Below, one piece after another: positions 9,443 through 17,276 of a stretch of DNA of 28,680 bases. Position numbers and translations under genes: made by a program. Position 1 is the stretch's first letter, and each line of letters starts with the position of its first letter. The DNA is from Nitrospira sp. UBA6493. Its GTDB lineage: Bacteria; Nitrospirota; Nitrospiria; Nitrospirales; Nitrospiraceae. Location of the stretch: the NCBI GenBank assembly GCA_002435325.1, contig DJMJ01000023.1, positions 1 through 28,680 of the forward strand, in the 5' to 3' direction. The notes under the pieces are model-generated. The model had not been told where the DNA came from, searched no databases, and saw only the letters and a program-made list of their open reading frames with translations.

Positions 9443-11176
9443 CTACATTTGCTCGGGTGCGGAAATTCCGAGCACCCCTAACCCGTTTTTGACGACTTGC
9501 TGCACCGCGCGCATCAAAACCAGTCTCGCAATCGTGACTTTCGGCGAAATCTCTTCGGCCACGGGAGCCTCACCGCTCTCCTGAGGCTCCTGATCCGCCG
9601 CCGGCGGAAGAACCCGATGTTTGTTATAGAACGTATGAAGCTGGGCCGCCAGTTGCTGTAAATAATACGTCAGGCGATGCGGCTCGAAGGCCACCGCACT
9701 CGCTTCCAGAATTTCGGGATAGGCCGACAGCTTCCGGATCAACCCGAGCTCGTCGGGGTCTGTCAGCACCGTCAGATCGGTATCGGCAGCCGGCGGGCAT
9801 ACGATGCCGCGCGCCGCAGCCACGCGCCAGAGGCTCGATATTCTGGCATGCGCGTATTGCACATAATAGACGGGGTTGTCCGCCGACCGTTGCTTGGCCA
9901 ATTCGAGGTCAAAGTCCAAATGCGTCTTCGAATCGCGCATGAGGAAGAAGAACTTGGCGGCATCGGCGCCAACTTCGTCCAGCACTTCCCGCATGGTGAT
10001 AAATTCGCCGGAGCGCTTTGACATCTTCACTTCTTCGCCGCCCCTCAGCAGCTTGACCAACTGAACGAGCACGACCTGAAGACGCTCTTTCGGATGCCCA
10101 TACGCCTGCATGACGGCCTGCATGCGCGGAATATATCCGTGATGGTCAGCCCCCCAAACATCGATGAGAAGATCATAGCCTCGCTGCAGCTTGTCGCGAT
10201 GGTAGGCAATATCAGAAGCAAGATAGGTACACTCGCCGTCCTGCTTGCGCACGACCCGGTCTTTCTCGTCGCCAAACTTCGACGACCGGAACCAAAGCGC
10301 CCCTTCGCTTTCAAACAGAAGATCCTGCTGTTGGAGATCTGCAAAGGCCCGCTCGACTGCCCCAGATGCGAGCAGCGACGCTTCGCTGAACCAGGATTCA
10401 AACTCGATCCCGAAGGCAGCAAGGTCCTCTCGGATCAGCTGGAGCAGGGACTGATAGGCCAGATCGCGGCAGCGCTGTTCCATTTCATCCGGAGCGAGCG
10501 CGGCCAGCTGCGCGCCTTCAGACTGCTGAATCCGTTCGGCCACTTCTCGAATATAGACACCGTGGTACCCCTCTTCGGGAAACGTCACGGCTTTTCCGGC
10601 AAGTTCCTGCACACGGGCGAATACCGATGCACCGAGCAACTTCATCTGCCGGCCCGCGTCGTTGATATAGTACTCACTGACCACATCGTACCCCACCGCT
10701 TTCAAGAGCCGCGCGAGCGCCTGCCCTACGGCGGCCCCGCGGCCATGGCCTACGTGTAGCGGCCCGGTTGGATTGGCACTGACATATTCGACCAGGACTC
10801 GCTTCCCGACTCCCAATGACGAGGTCCCGAAGACTGCCCCCTGACGTTCGATCTCGCGGAGAACCTCAAGCCAAACGGCTGGTTTTACGGTGAGGTTGAG
10901 AAACCCTGGCCGCACGATCTCAACTCGCTCAAACAGTTGATCGCGGGTGGATAGATTATCCGCAATGATCTGCGCAATATCGTGAGGCGCGCGCTTCTCG
11001 GATGCCGCCAAGGCCATTGCAACAGTCGTTGCTAAATCACCCCATTCAGGACGCTTGGGCGCATCCAATGTCAGAATTGGCCAAGACTCGATCTTCAGTT
11101 GCCCTTTCGCCTTGGCATCGGACAACGCACCGTGCAGTGCGCTCACGACCTTTTCCTGCACAAACCCCTGCGTCAC
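9443..11176 (-). CDS. argS: Arginyl-tRNA synthetase
   Basis: 577 residues from the chosen GTG start. Class I signature HVGH is at 141-144 and KMSK at 384-387. The N-terminal Add1 tRNA-recognition domain and the C-terminal anticodon-binding helices are complete. The open frame extends 86 codons further upstream, but that extension resembles no ArgS sequence and runs into the 3' end of the glycosyltransferase gene. GTG at 11176 is preceded by AGGAGA at good spacing and gives the family's normal N terminus, so it is preferred. A sigma-70-like promoter lies about 45-75 bases upstream. Confidence 0.96.
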   Translation of the reverse strand: MTQGFVQEKVVSALHGALSDAKAKGQLKIESWPILTLDAPKRPEWGDLATTVAMALAASEKRAPHDIAQIIADNLSTRDQLFERVEIVRPGFLNLTVKPAVWLEVLREIERQGAVFGTSSLGVGKRVLVEYVSANPTGPLHVGHGRGAAVGQALARLLKAVGYDVVSEYYINDAGRQMKLLGASVFARVQELAGKAVTFPEEGYHGVYIREVAERIQQSEGAQLAALAPDEMEQRCRDLAYQSLLQLIREDLAAFGIEFESWFSEASLLASGAVERAFADLQQQDLLFESEGALWFRSSKFGDEKDRVVRKQDGECTYLASDIAYHRDKLQRGYDLLIDVWGADHHGYIPRMQAVMQAYGHPKERLQVVLVQLVKLLRGGEEVKMSKRSGEFITMREVLDEVGADAAKFFFLMRDSKTHLDFDLELAKQRSADNPVYYVQYAHARISSLWRVAAARGIVCPPAADTDLTVLTDPDELGLIRKLSAYPEILEASAVAFEPHRLTYYLQQLAAQLHTFYNKHRVLPPAADQEPQESGEAPVAEEISPKVTIARLVLMRAVQQVVKNGLGVLGISAPEQM

Positions 11177-11221
11177 AAAATCTCCTAAGTACTTAGAGAA
11201 GAAAGAGAAAAACAATTTGGC

Positions 11222-11250
11222 ACTGTAGCATACGGCATGGTGGGTGACAA
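11222..11250 (-). promoter_or_regulatory. Predicted sigma-70 promoter for argS-tgt-yajC-secDF
   Basis: On the minus strand TTGTCA (11250-11245, 5 of 6 to consensus) is followed by exactly 17 bases and TACAGT (11227-11222, 4 of 6). Transcription would begin near 11214, leaving a leader of about 38 bases before the GTG start and its AGGAGA site. It lies in the 83-base gap after the glycosyltransferase stop. Predicted by eye only. Confidence 0.55.
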
Positions 11251-11259
11251 GGTGAGGGA

Positions 11260-12273
11260 TTAGGAATTTGTTACCTGGCGGTAGCGAGCAAGGAGGCCGT
11301 CTAGCCCATGCAGAACTCCTCTTACCGGCACTTGAAGACAGGTCTTTTCTCGACAGGTCCGCACCGCATCCCACCCGACGCAAGAGCAAGCCTCCCCTGT
11401 GACCACCGATACATAAGGCCCTCGGGGTGCCCATTGCACAGGATCGGTTGGACCAAACATCGCCACAGTAGGGATTCCAAGTAGCGCTGACAGATGAGTC
11501 ACACCGGAATCATGTCCAATATAGGCTCTGGCTTGCGCGAGAATTCCCGCCAGTACTCCGAGACTTTGTGGGCGAACGATCAACACTTTCTTCAGCCCTT
11601 CTTCTCCTAGGGTCTGAACCGCTTTTTCATCTGCCGGACCGACAATAATAAAGGGCAAGAAGCCTCGATTCTGGCACCCTCGAAGAATATCGAGCCATCG
11701 GTCCGCACTTACGCATTTGTGCAGACTCCCGCTCCCTGGGTGGCACACCACATAGTCCATGCCCTCTTCAAGACCCACCCGTTTCAAATTGGCTAAAGAA
11801 TTCTGGAGAAATGATTCAGGCAAAGTGAGAATGACAGGACCTTCGTGGTCCGCACCGACAACTCTCTCCACTGAAGCAAGAAACCGCTCGCTCTGATGAC
11901 GGCGGATCCCGCTCATTGGAGCTTCTACGATAGCATATGGAACCCCTCCTTCCCGCAATGTGCCAAGAAGGGCACCGTCGGAATCACTCAACCACCCAAC
12001 AGCCAGATCACAACGCTTTAAAATTTCTGCTATCGCCGGCGATAGCTGTGGCGGGCCAATAAACAATGTAGCCAGGTGGCCGGATTCCATCGGCAAAAAT
12101 CGATCGACAACCCCGCATTGCTGCAAGAGACGCCCCACTTCCGTACCGGCGAGCAGAACCAAATCATGCTTCGGATAACGAGATCGAATCACCTGCAAGG
12201 TTGGAACAGCCAGAAGCACATCGCCCAACCCGCCTGGGTGAATGACGAAGACGTTACGCAGGGCGCTAACCAT
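11260..12273 (-). CDS. Glycosyltransferase family 9 (heptosyltransferase-like)
   Basis: 337 residues from ATG 12273. The N-terminal half opens with VFVIHPGGLGDVLLAVPTL, the first Rossmann motif of ADP-heptose:LPS heptosyltransferases. The C-terminal half has HPGSGSLHKCVSADRWLDIL and GHDSGVTHLSALLGIP, the sugar-nucleotide binding signature of GT9. It probably adds a heptose or similar sugar to lipopolysaccharide core at the inner membrane's cytoplasmic face. The start shares one base with the mobA stop (TGATG), so translation is coupled. The frame is open further upstream but that part overlaps mobA and has no family similarity. The acceptor sugar cannot be assigned. Confidence 0.88.
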   Translation of the reverse strand: MVSALRNVFVIHPGGLGDVLLAVPTLQVIRSRYPKHDLVLLAGTEVGRLLQQCGVVDRFLPMESGHLATLFIGPPQLSPAIAEILKRCDLAVGWLSDSDGALLGTLREGGVPYAIVEAPMSGIRRHQSERFLASVERVVGADHEGPVILTLPESFLQNSLANLKRVGLEEGMDYVVCHPGSGSLHKCVSADRWLDILRGCQNRGFLPFIIVGPADEKAVQTLGEEGLKKVLIVRPQSLGVLAGILAQARAYIGHDSGVTHLSALLGIPTVAMFGPTDPVQWAPRGPYVSVVTGEACSCVGWDAVRTCREKTCLQVPVRGVLHGLDGLLARYRQVTNS

Positions 12274-12896
12274 CACGAAGAAAGGGGAATCCCTGAGACT
12301 GCTGCTCTGGCGGCTTGCAGATCGGCTGGTGAATTGACGTTTTGAAAGGAACTCGACTGGGGGTCTAGATCCTTCCATTCTGAGGGAAAGACAATTGTCA
12401 CACGCATCGAAGGTTCGGAAGCAACCGTCTGGATCTTCAACTGCCGCGCCTCCGCCCTCTGCTTAAGATAGGGAAGGGTACGCTTTCCGTAGACCGCATG
12501 CAGTGGCTGCAGACCGGTTTCCATCTGCGCCATCACGATATCCGCCTCTTGGTCGCGGGCAAGAAACCACCGAATCATATCCGGGTTCACAAAGGGCATA
12601 TCGCAGGCCACGACAAAGATCCGGCCACGAGACGCTTGCACCAGCCCCGTATAAAGCCCCCCGAGACTGCCGCAATCAGGGATGAGATCGCGATGCACCT
12701 CGCAACCAGGTATATCTAATGCAGGACTATCTTGCGCAATGACGACTAGAACCTCTGAAAAGACCTGGGACATTACATGAACAGACCGCTCGAGAAAAGT
12801 GGCCTCTCCGATCTTCAAAAAGCGTTTATCTTCACCCATTCGCCTGCTCTTACCACCGGCCAGGATGACTCCCGTTGCATCTGGTTGAAGCCTCAT
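12273..12896 (-). CDS. mobA: Molybdenum cofactor guanylyltransferase
   Basis: 207 residues. It transfers GMP from GTP to molybdopterin, giving the MGD cofactor used by DMSO-reductase family enzymes, including nitrite oxidoreductase. The nucleotide-binding loop LAGGKSRRMGEDK is near the N terminus, followed by CGSLGGLYTGL and the metal-binding motif VACDMPFV. ATG 12896, preceded by GGGAGA at short spacing, is preferred. An in-frame GTG eight codons upstream (12920) lies inside the terminator hairpin of the preceding cytochrome gene. With no room for its own promoter after that terminator, expression may depend on read-through. Confidence 0.92.
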   Translation of the reverse strand: MRLQPDATGVILAGGKSRRMGEDKRFLKIGEATFLERSVHVMSQVFSEVLVVIAQDSPALDIPGCEVHRDLIPDCGSLGGLYTGLVQASRGRIFVVACDMPFVNPDMIRWFLARDQEADIVMAQMETGLQPLHAVYGKRTLPYLKQRAEARQLKIQTVASEPSMRVTIVFPSEWKDLDPQSSSFQNVNSPADLQAARAAVSGIPLSS

Positions 12897-12910
12897 ATTC
12901 TCCCAGTCCT

Positions 12911-12949
12911 CAAAAAGCACGAAGGGGGTGGGTTACCCCACCCCCTTCG
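12911..12949 (-). terminator. Rho-independent terminator of the bdA cytochrome operon
   Basis: A perfect 13-bp GC-rich stem (12920-12932 paired with 12937-12949) with a 4-base loop is followed on the minus strand by a run of five T at 12916-12912. It sits 31 bases after the stop of the two-haem cytochrome. A second, smaller hairpin (12965-12988) overlaps that stop codon. It marks the end of the oxidase transcript. Confidence 0.85.
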
Positions 12950-12979
12950 CTAGAAACAACCCTCACTCTCAATCAGTGA

Positions 12980-14782
12980 TTAGAGAGTCTTGCCTTTCCG
13001 CTTGTTTGCACGGCGGGTCAGGACCCAGGCTTCCAGGATCACGATACCACCGGCAATCACGAACGGATAGATATAGACTTCCTGAGGTATCGGAGGCTGC
13101 AAGAAGGTGTAATAGAAGGCCGACACGGCCATCTTCCGTCCTGCATCCCCGTTATGACCGTCCCAGGCAAAGAACACGGTCGGGATGTACTTCCCCATCT
13201 CGAACAGTGTGTCTTCGTCATAATCCTGATCCTTCTTGTTGCCAAGCGGACGTTGAATCATGACGTACCAGCGGCCATTCTTCCACTCAGACTTCAGAAC
13301 CTTCAGGTTCTCTTCATAGCTATCACGCTCTTCGAAGTCCTTGTCCCAACCGGTACCCTTGAAGGCCCGGATGGAGCCATCGGCTTCCCACTTCACAATA
13401 TCAACCGGGAACTGTTCATTGCTCCCGAAGAGATACCGCGGCTTAATCGGAGCCGGAAGCTCCTGCCACTTCACAGGCGTTTCGATGGCGATGGCATCGT
13501 TATAGACCGTGTAGTTGTTCTGATGGGCCGCAATAGACCCCTCTTCACCGGTCTTTGGCTCTTGCTCTTTAATATCAATGTTGACTTCGGTCGGAGCCCA
13601 AGGCAATTTGCCTTCGGCCACGCTCTTGGTCCGGTCATCCCACTCAAGAAGATAAACCACGTGCTTGTCGTTATATAACGAACGAACCCAAATATCGTCG
13701 ATACGATTGACGAAGTTCCGTGGCTTGTGGGTGATCTGCCCGCCCATCGCTACATAGCGCTTGGGTGTCTTCTGCCAAGCTTCGTTCTCCATATCGGCTG
13801 GGATTTCGCCTTCAACAACATTCGAAGGTACCACGAAGTTGATCTTCGGCTTATCGGTCAATGGGTCAATAGGAAGCGGCTGGCCAAGCGCATCCCGCTC
13901 ACAGAGCGAGTTGACGAAGTTGGCGATATCCCAACGATCCTCGACGCTGGTGCTATCCGCAAACGACGGCATCGGGGTCCCGTTTACACCAGTCGAAAAT
14001 GTACGGAAAATGTTTTTCACATTGTATGGATCCTGGCGGCTCCCTCTGAAATTCCAGCACTTGTGCCAATCGGCCGGCTGAATAGAGAACCCCCAGTCAT
14101 CCTTTAAATTGAAGGCGTTTCCATCTCCACGGCCTTCCATGCCGTGGCACTCCACACACTTCTTTTCTACGATGAGCTCAGAACCTCTCTTCCGGCTCTC
14201 GTCCGTCGCCTCTTTCGGCTTCAAGTCAGCAAGCTGAAGAATGGTCTGTGTTTCAGACTGCTTATCAGTGAATTTCCGATCCTTCACCAATTGGGTAGTA
14301 ACGAACGAGAGCACCTGGAGGCGCTGCTCTTCTGTCAAGATACCCTCCCAGGATGGCATGGCAGACCCAGGCAATCCGTGGGTAACAGTTTCGTAAAGGT
14401 CGTTTTGCCCAGGAATAGGCTTCTTGGCATCAAACAACGGCAATTCACCGCTGGCAGTGTGCCGAATTTTAAATGTTCCTTGATTGAAATTACGAGGACG
14501 CGGCCAGAGACGATCTGCACCAGGTCCGTCACCGGCTCCATCGACGCCGTGACACCACACGCACTTTGTAAAGTAGACACGCTTCCCCGCCTCGATCATA
14601 TCGGCGGAAGGCTCTGCTGCCAATTCGCCTTTCTTGAAACCTTCCGGAACATCCTCTGCAGATGCCGTCAGGACCAAAGGACCCGCCGAAAACAGCGCAA
14701 GTCCGAAGGCCGAGGCAAGGACGAACCCTGCTTTTCTGCCCATCGACGTATTCATCATGTTTTTCCTCATCTCATTATCCAT
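12980..14782 (-). CDS. Di-haem cytochrome c with C-terminal haem-b-binding (EB_dh / NXR gamma-like) domain and membrane anchor
   Basis: 600 residues. A signal peptide ends near residue 42 (TASAED). Two class I cytochrome c domains follow: C74-x2-C77-H78 with distal M142 in AMPSW, and C209-x2-C212-H213 with M271 in PMPSF. Residues about 325-560 resemble the ethylbenzene dehydrogenase / NXR gamma domain that binds one b haem. A helix at about 574-592 and a basic tail (RRANKRKGK) anchor it, with the bulk in the periplasm. It is the last gene before the terminator and probably carries electrons between a periplasmic donor and the bd-like core. The start is ambiguous: ATG 14782 has a weak ribosome site, and ATG nine codons in follows GAGGAAAAAC and also fits. 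The domain is assigned by pattern, not by search. Confidence 0.82.
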   Translation of the reverse strand: MDNEMRKNMMNTSMGRKAGFVLASAFGLALFSAGPLVLTASAEDVPEGFKKGELAAEPSADMIEAGKRVYFTKCVWCHGVDGAGDGPGADRLWPRPRNFNQGTFKIRHTASGELPLFDAKKPIPGQNDLYETVTHGLPGSAMPSWEGILTEEQRLQVLSFVTTQLVKDRKFTDKQSETQTILQLADLKPKEATDESRKRGSELIVEKKCVECHGMEGRGDGNAFNLKDDWGFSIQPADWHKCWNFRGSRQDPYNVKNIFRTFSTGVNGTPMPSFADSTSVEDRWDIANFVNSLCERDALGQPLPIDPLTDKPKINFVVPSNVVEGEIPADMENEAWQKTPKRYVAMGGQITHKPRNFVNRIDDIWVRSLYNDKHVVYLLEWDDRTKSVAEGKLPWAPTEVNIDIKEQEPKTGEEGSIAAHQNNYTVYNDAIAIETPVKWQELPAPIKPRYLFGSNEQFPVDIVKWEADGSIRAFKGTGWDKDFEERDSYEENLKVLKSEWKNGRWYVMIQRPLGNKKDQDYDEDTLFEMGKYIPTVFFAWDGHNGDAGRKMAVSAFYYTFLQPPIPQEVYIYPFVIAGGIVILEAWVLTRRANKRKGKTL

Positions 14783-14808
14783 GGGTTATCCGAAATACCA
14801 GCGGACGA

Positions 14809-15846
14809 TTAGTCCCAGGTCCTGGGGTAGTAACCCGTATGCCAATATTCGAACAGAATGACTTTCCAAATTTCATCCACAGTCAAATGCTGCTCCCATG
14901 GTGGCATCACAGAGGCCCATGGAAATCCTTCATTCGGCAATCCGATACCGCCTTTGGAAACGCGCCAGAAAATGAATGTTTCTTGGAGCTGGGCGATTGT
15001 TCCCGGATCGGTAAAGTTCGCGGGAATCGGATTGAAGGCAAACGCGTGCAGACCACGACCGTTCAGGTTGTCACCGTGGCAGAAGTGGCAGTTTTGGAAG
15101 AAAATCTCACCGCCCTCTCGGACATACTTGAGATATCCTTCATTCTTTTCATCCCAAGGATTGGCATTTGGTGCCATCAATCGGCCCATGCCCTGTTCGA
15201 CGATCAACTTATTGCTGTATTCCTGATCGTACTTACCCTCAGGGTTGACGCGATACGGATTCTGTGAGGTCTGCAGCGTATAAGTCTTCCCATGCACCTT
15301 CGTACTGGCGGGAGGTGCCGGATGGACGGTGCGCAACTCAATCGGCTCCTCTGACTTCGGCTTCATCGAATTGAATGAAGTCCACCCGATCAAGACCGGG
15401 ATCAGGATCAGATACGCATAACGCAGGAGCTTATTCGCACCAGACTGCGCATCAAGCACATTCATAATCGGCTGCTTAAACTTCTTCCAATCCTCTTCAC
15501 TAGCAGAAACCCACATAAATACCGCCACCAGCGAAACAGTGCCATACATAGCACGCACGCTAAAAGGGATCGGCGGATACACGCGGAACTTCAGATAAAG
15601 TAGGACGAATGCCCAAAAACCAATACCCTGCCAGAATCGAGGTATCGCCATTCCCATAGCGCTCAGGAGAAAGCTCAATCCTGCAAATCCGACCACAAAG
15701 CAGGCCACCTCGAAGAGCATCTGCATCGGCATATAGCCTTCGACTAAACGCACGGTGTTCGATGGGACGACATCGAGGATCATCCCCACCAAGAGGAGCA
15801 ATGCGATTGCTCCAATCAGTGCACCGACTGACATCAATGCTTTCAT
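14809..15846 (-). CDS. Membrane-bound mono-haem cytochrome c
   Basis: 345 residues. About five helices occupy the first 160 residues (5-24, 43-67, 72-90, 97-113, 143-158). A periplasmic class I cytochrome c domain follows, with C253-x2-C256-H257 and distal M314 in VMPPWE. The start ATG has AAGGGAG at good spacing. It lies 39 bases after the three-domain cytochrome and 26 before the di-haem cytochrome, all co-directional. I do not recognise the membrane part. Architecturally it is a membrane cytochrome c subunit of a respiratory complex, plausibly passing electrons toward the oxidase core. Confidence 0.85.
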   Translation of the reverse strand: MKALMSVGALIGAIALLLLVGMILDVVPSNTVRLVEGYMPMQMLFEVACFVVGFAGLSFLLSAMGMAIPRFWQGIGFWAFVLLYLKFRVYPPIPFSVRAMYGTVSLVAVFMWVSASEEDWKKFKQPIMNVLDAQSGANKLLRYAYLILIPVLIGWTSFNSMKPKSEEPIELRTVHPAPPASTKVHGKTYTLQTSQNPYRVNPEGKYDQEYSNKLIVEQGMGRLMAPNANPWDEKNEGYLKYVREGGEIFFQNCHFCHGDNLNGRGLHAFAFNPIPANFTDPGTIAQLQETFIFWRVSKGGIGLPNEGFPWASVMPPWEQHLTVDEIWKVILFEYWHTGYYPRTWD

Positions 15847-15885
15847 GGGTTCACTCCCTTTAGTCTAAATGTTCGCAACTCAGTC

Positions 15886-17196
15886 CTATGAAATCTTCGG
15901 AGGTTCTTTCCCCTCGTATACCTGCGAGAGGTAATCGACGATCTTCTTGAGGGCTCCGGCACTGAGCTTCTGCCCGAACACCTTAGGCATTGTGTTGTCC
16001 GGGAACGGCTTTACAACATACGCACTGGGATTAACGATCGACTCCATGATGTAATCAGGAGTAGTCTTCGCTGTTCCCTTGTAATCCTTGTCCTTAATAC
16101 GAGTCGGGGCGTTGGTTCCCTCAACAAGTTTCGGACCGATGGTACCATTGGCACCTGGAATTCCAGGAATCGTATGGCATGAAACGCACTGAGCCTTGGC
16201 AAAAATCTGATCTACCGTCTCAGTCCCGTCTGCCATCAACGCACTCGGCGGTCCGGATTTTTCTTCCTGCTTCTTAGGCCGATCCGCCTCGGGAATAAAC
16301 TTCTCATAGGATTTCACAATTTCGTCGAAAGACGGAGCATCTCGCCCTTCGCGAACATACAACCACGTATCAACCGCAGCGAGCTCATCAAGACTCAACG
16401 AGATCGGCGGCTTATGAATCGATGGCATCGGACTTTCCTTGTCGTTCGTGCCCTTCACGCCATATCCAGCGACTACGTAACAATTCGGGCAGGCGTGTGA
16501 TTCCGCAATGTACTCCTGGCCATTTTCAGCCGTACCTGACCCAGGGAACGCTTCCTTTTGAGCATATTCACGCTTCTCTGGATGCCCCTTTGAATACTTA
16601 GGATCTTCCAGGCGTTCCTTACCAGCGCGCTCAGGCAATCCTTGCAAGTTAGGCGCACGCTCTCCGAGCATTCCCGCATGGAACGCGTGGCACAGAGGAC
16701 ACTGCCCCTTTCCGATTGCGCCTTGCTCCTTGTTTTTTCCTACCCCACCGAAAATGATCTTTTCACCTTCGTCAGCCAACTGCTGGGCGGTCATACCGCT
16801 ATACTCAAGCTTCTCAACCTTCGGAGGAAATCCTCCCTCGACTTGCGGCAGCCAATTTCCGTAACCTGACAAAAAGGCTGCGACGAAAAACATCAACCCG
16901 CCTATTTTCAACAGGGCGCCAAGATTGGTGAAATAGAGCGCCAACATAAAGGTGGTCGCAGTCACCATCACCAGCGACACGGGCAATAGACGATTTTCGC
17001 CGTAGAAATTCTCTTTGTAGTTCGCAATCGCCATGAACAGCATTAGCGTTGCGAGCATGCCGATAAAGGTTTTAAACGTAGCCCGCTTCTTGGCAGCAGG
17101 ATCACTGATAGAAACCTGAAAGTACACTAAAAGGCCAGCCAGCAGTGCGAGCGCTGGCCACCCCATATCAAGTGCCTGTTTAATCAAATCGCCCAC
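15886..17196 (-). CDS. Membrane-bound cytochrome c with three c domains, the middle one CxxCY
   Basis: 436 residues from a GTG start with GGAGG eight bases upstream. Four helices lie within about residues 10-112, followed by a long periplasmic part. Haem 1 is C166-x2-C169-H170 and the last is C337-x2-C340-H341 with M403 in TMPKV. Between them C236-x2-C239 is followed by Tyr240 instead of His, although a typical distal Met (M257 in SPMPS) is still present. The Tyr codon TAC is one transition from His CAC. The protein therefore binds two haems for certain and perhaps a third with an unusual proximal ligand. It directly follows the bd-like core gene and is likely a subunit of the same complex. 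Confidence 0.87.
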   Translation of the reverse strand: MGDLIKQALDMGWPALALLAGLLVYFQVSISDPAAKKRATFKTFIGMLATLMLFMAIANYKENFYGENRLLPVSLVMVTATTFMLALYFTNLGALLKIGGLMFFVAAFLSGYGNWLPQVEGGFPPKVEKLEYSGMTAQQLADEGEKIIFGGVGKNKEQGAIGKGQCPLCHAFHAGMLGERAPNLQGLPERAGKERLEDPKYSKGHPEKREYAQKEAFPGSGTAENGQEYIAESHACPNCYVVAGYGVKGTNDKESPMPSIHKPPISLSLDELAAVDTWLYVREGRDAPSFDEIVKSYEKFIPEADRPKKQEEKSGPPSALMADGTETVDQIFAKAQCVSCHTIPGIPGANGTIGPKLVEGTNAPTRIKDKDYKGTAKTTPDYIMESIVNPSAYVVKPFPDNTMPKVFGQKLSAGALKKIVDYLSQVYEGKEPPKIS

Positions 17197-17220
17197 GGTT
17201 TTGACCTCCTGCGCCTACCT

Positions 17221-17253
17221 GGGAGGAGGAGGCATCCTTTGACGCCCCTCCCC
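17221..17253 (-). other. Intergenic RNA hairpin between the oxidase core and cytochrome genes
   Basis: In minus-strand RNA the GGGGAGGGGC segment (17253-17244) can pair with GCCUCCUCCUCCC (17233-17221) around a 10-base loop, with one bulge and two G-U pairs. No U-run follows, so it is not a classic terminator. It could stabilise or process the mRNA upstream of the next gene. Confidence 0.35.
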
Positions 17254-17276
17254 ACAAGCAAGTTGCTCAATAATAG

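Noticed and set aside
11177..11434. 86-codon N-terminal extension of argS
   Set aside because: Not ArgS-like, overlaps the glycosyltransferase gene, and the GTG at 11176 has the better ribosome site.
12897..12920. Upstream GTG start for mobA
   Set aside because: The codon lies in the terminator stem and has no ribosome site; ATG 12896 has one and gives a normal MobA N terminus.
15886..17196. Reading the three-domain cytochrome as a certain tri-haem protein
   Set aside because: The middle motif is CxxCY, so only two haem c sites are certain; a third haem is left as a question in the findings.
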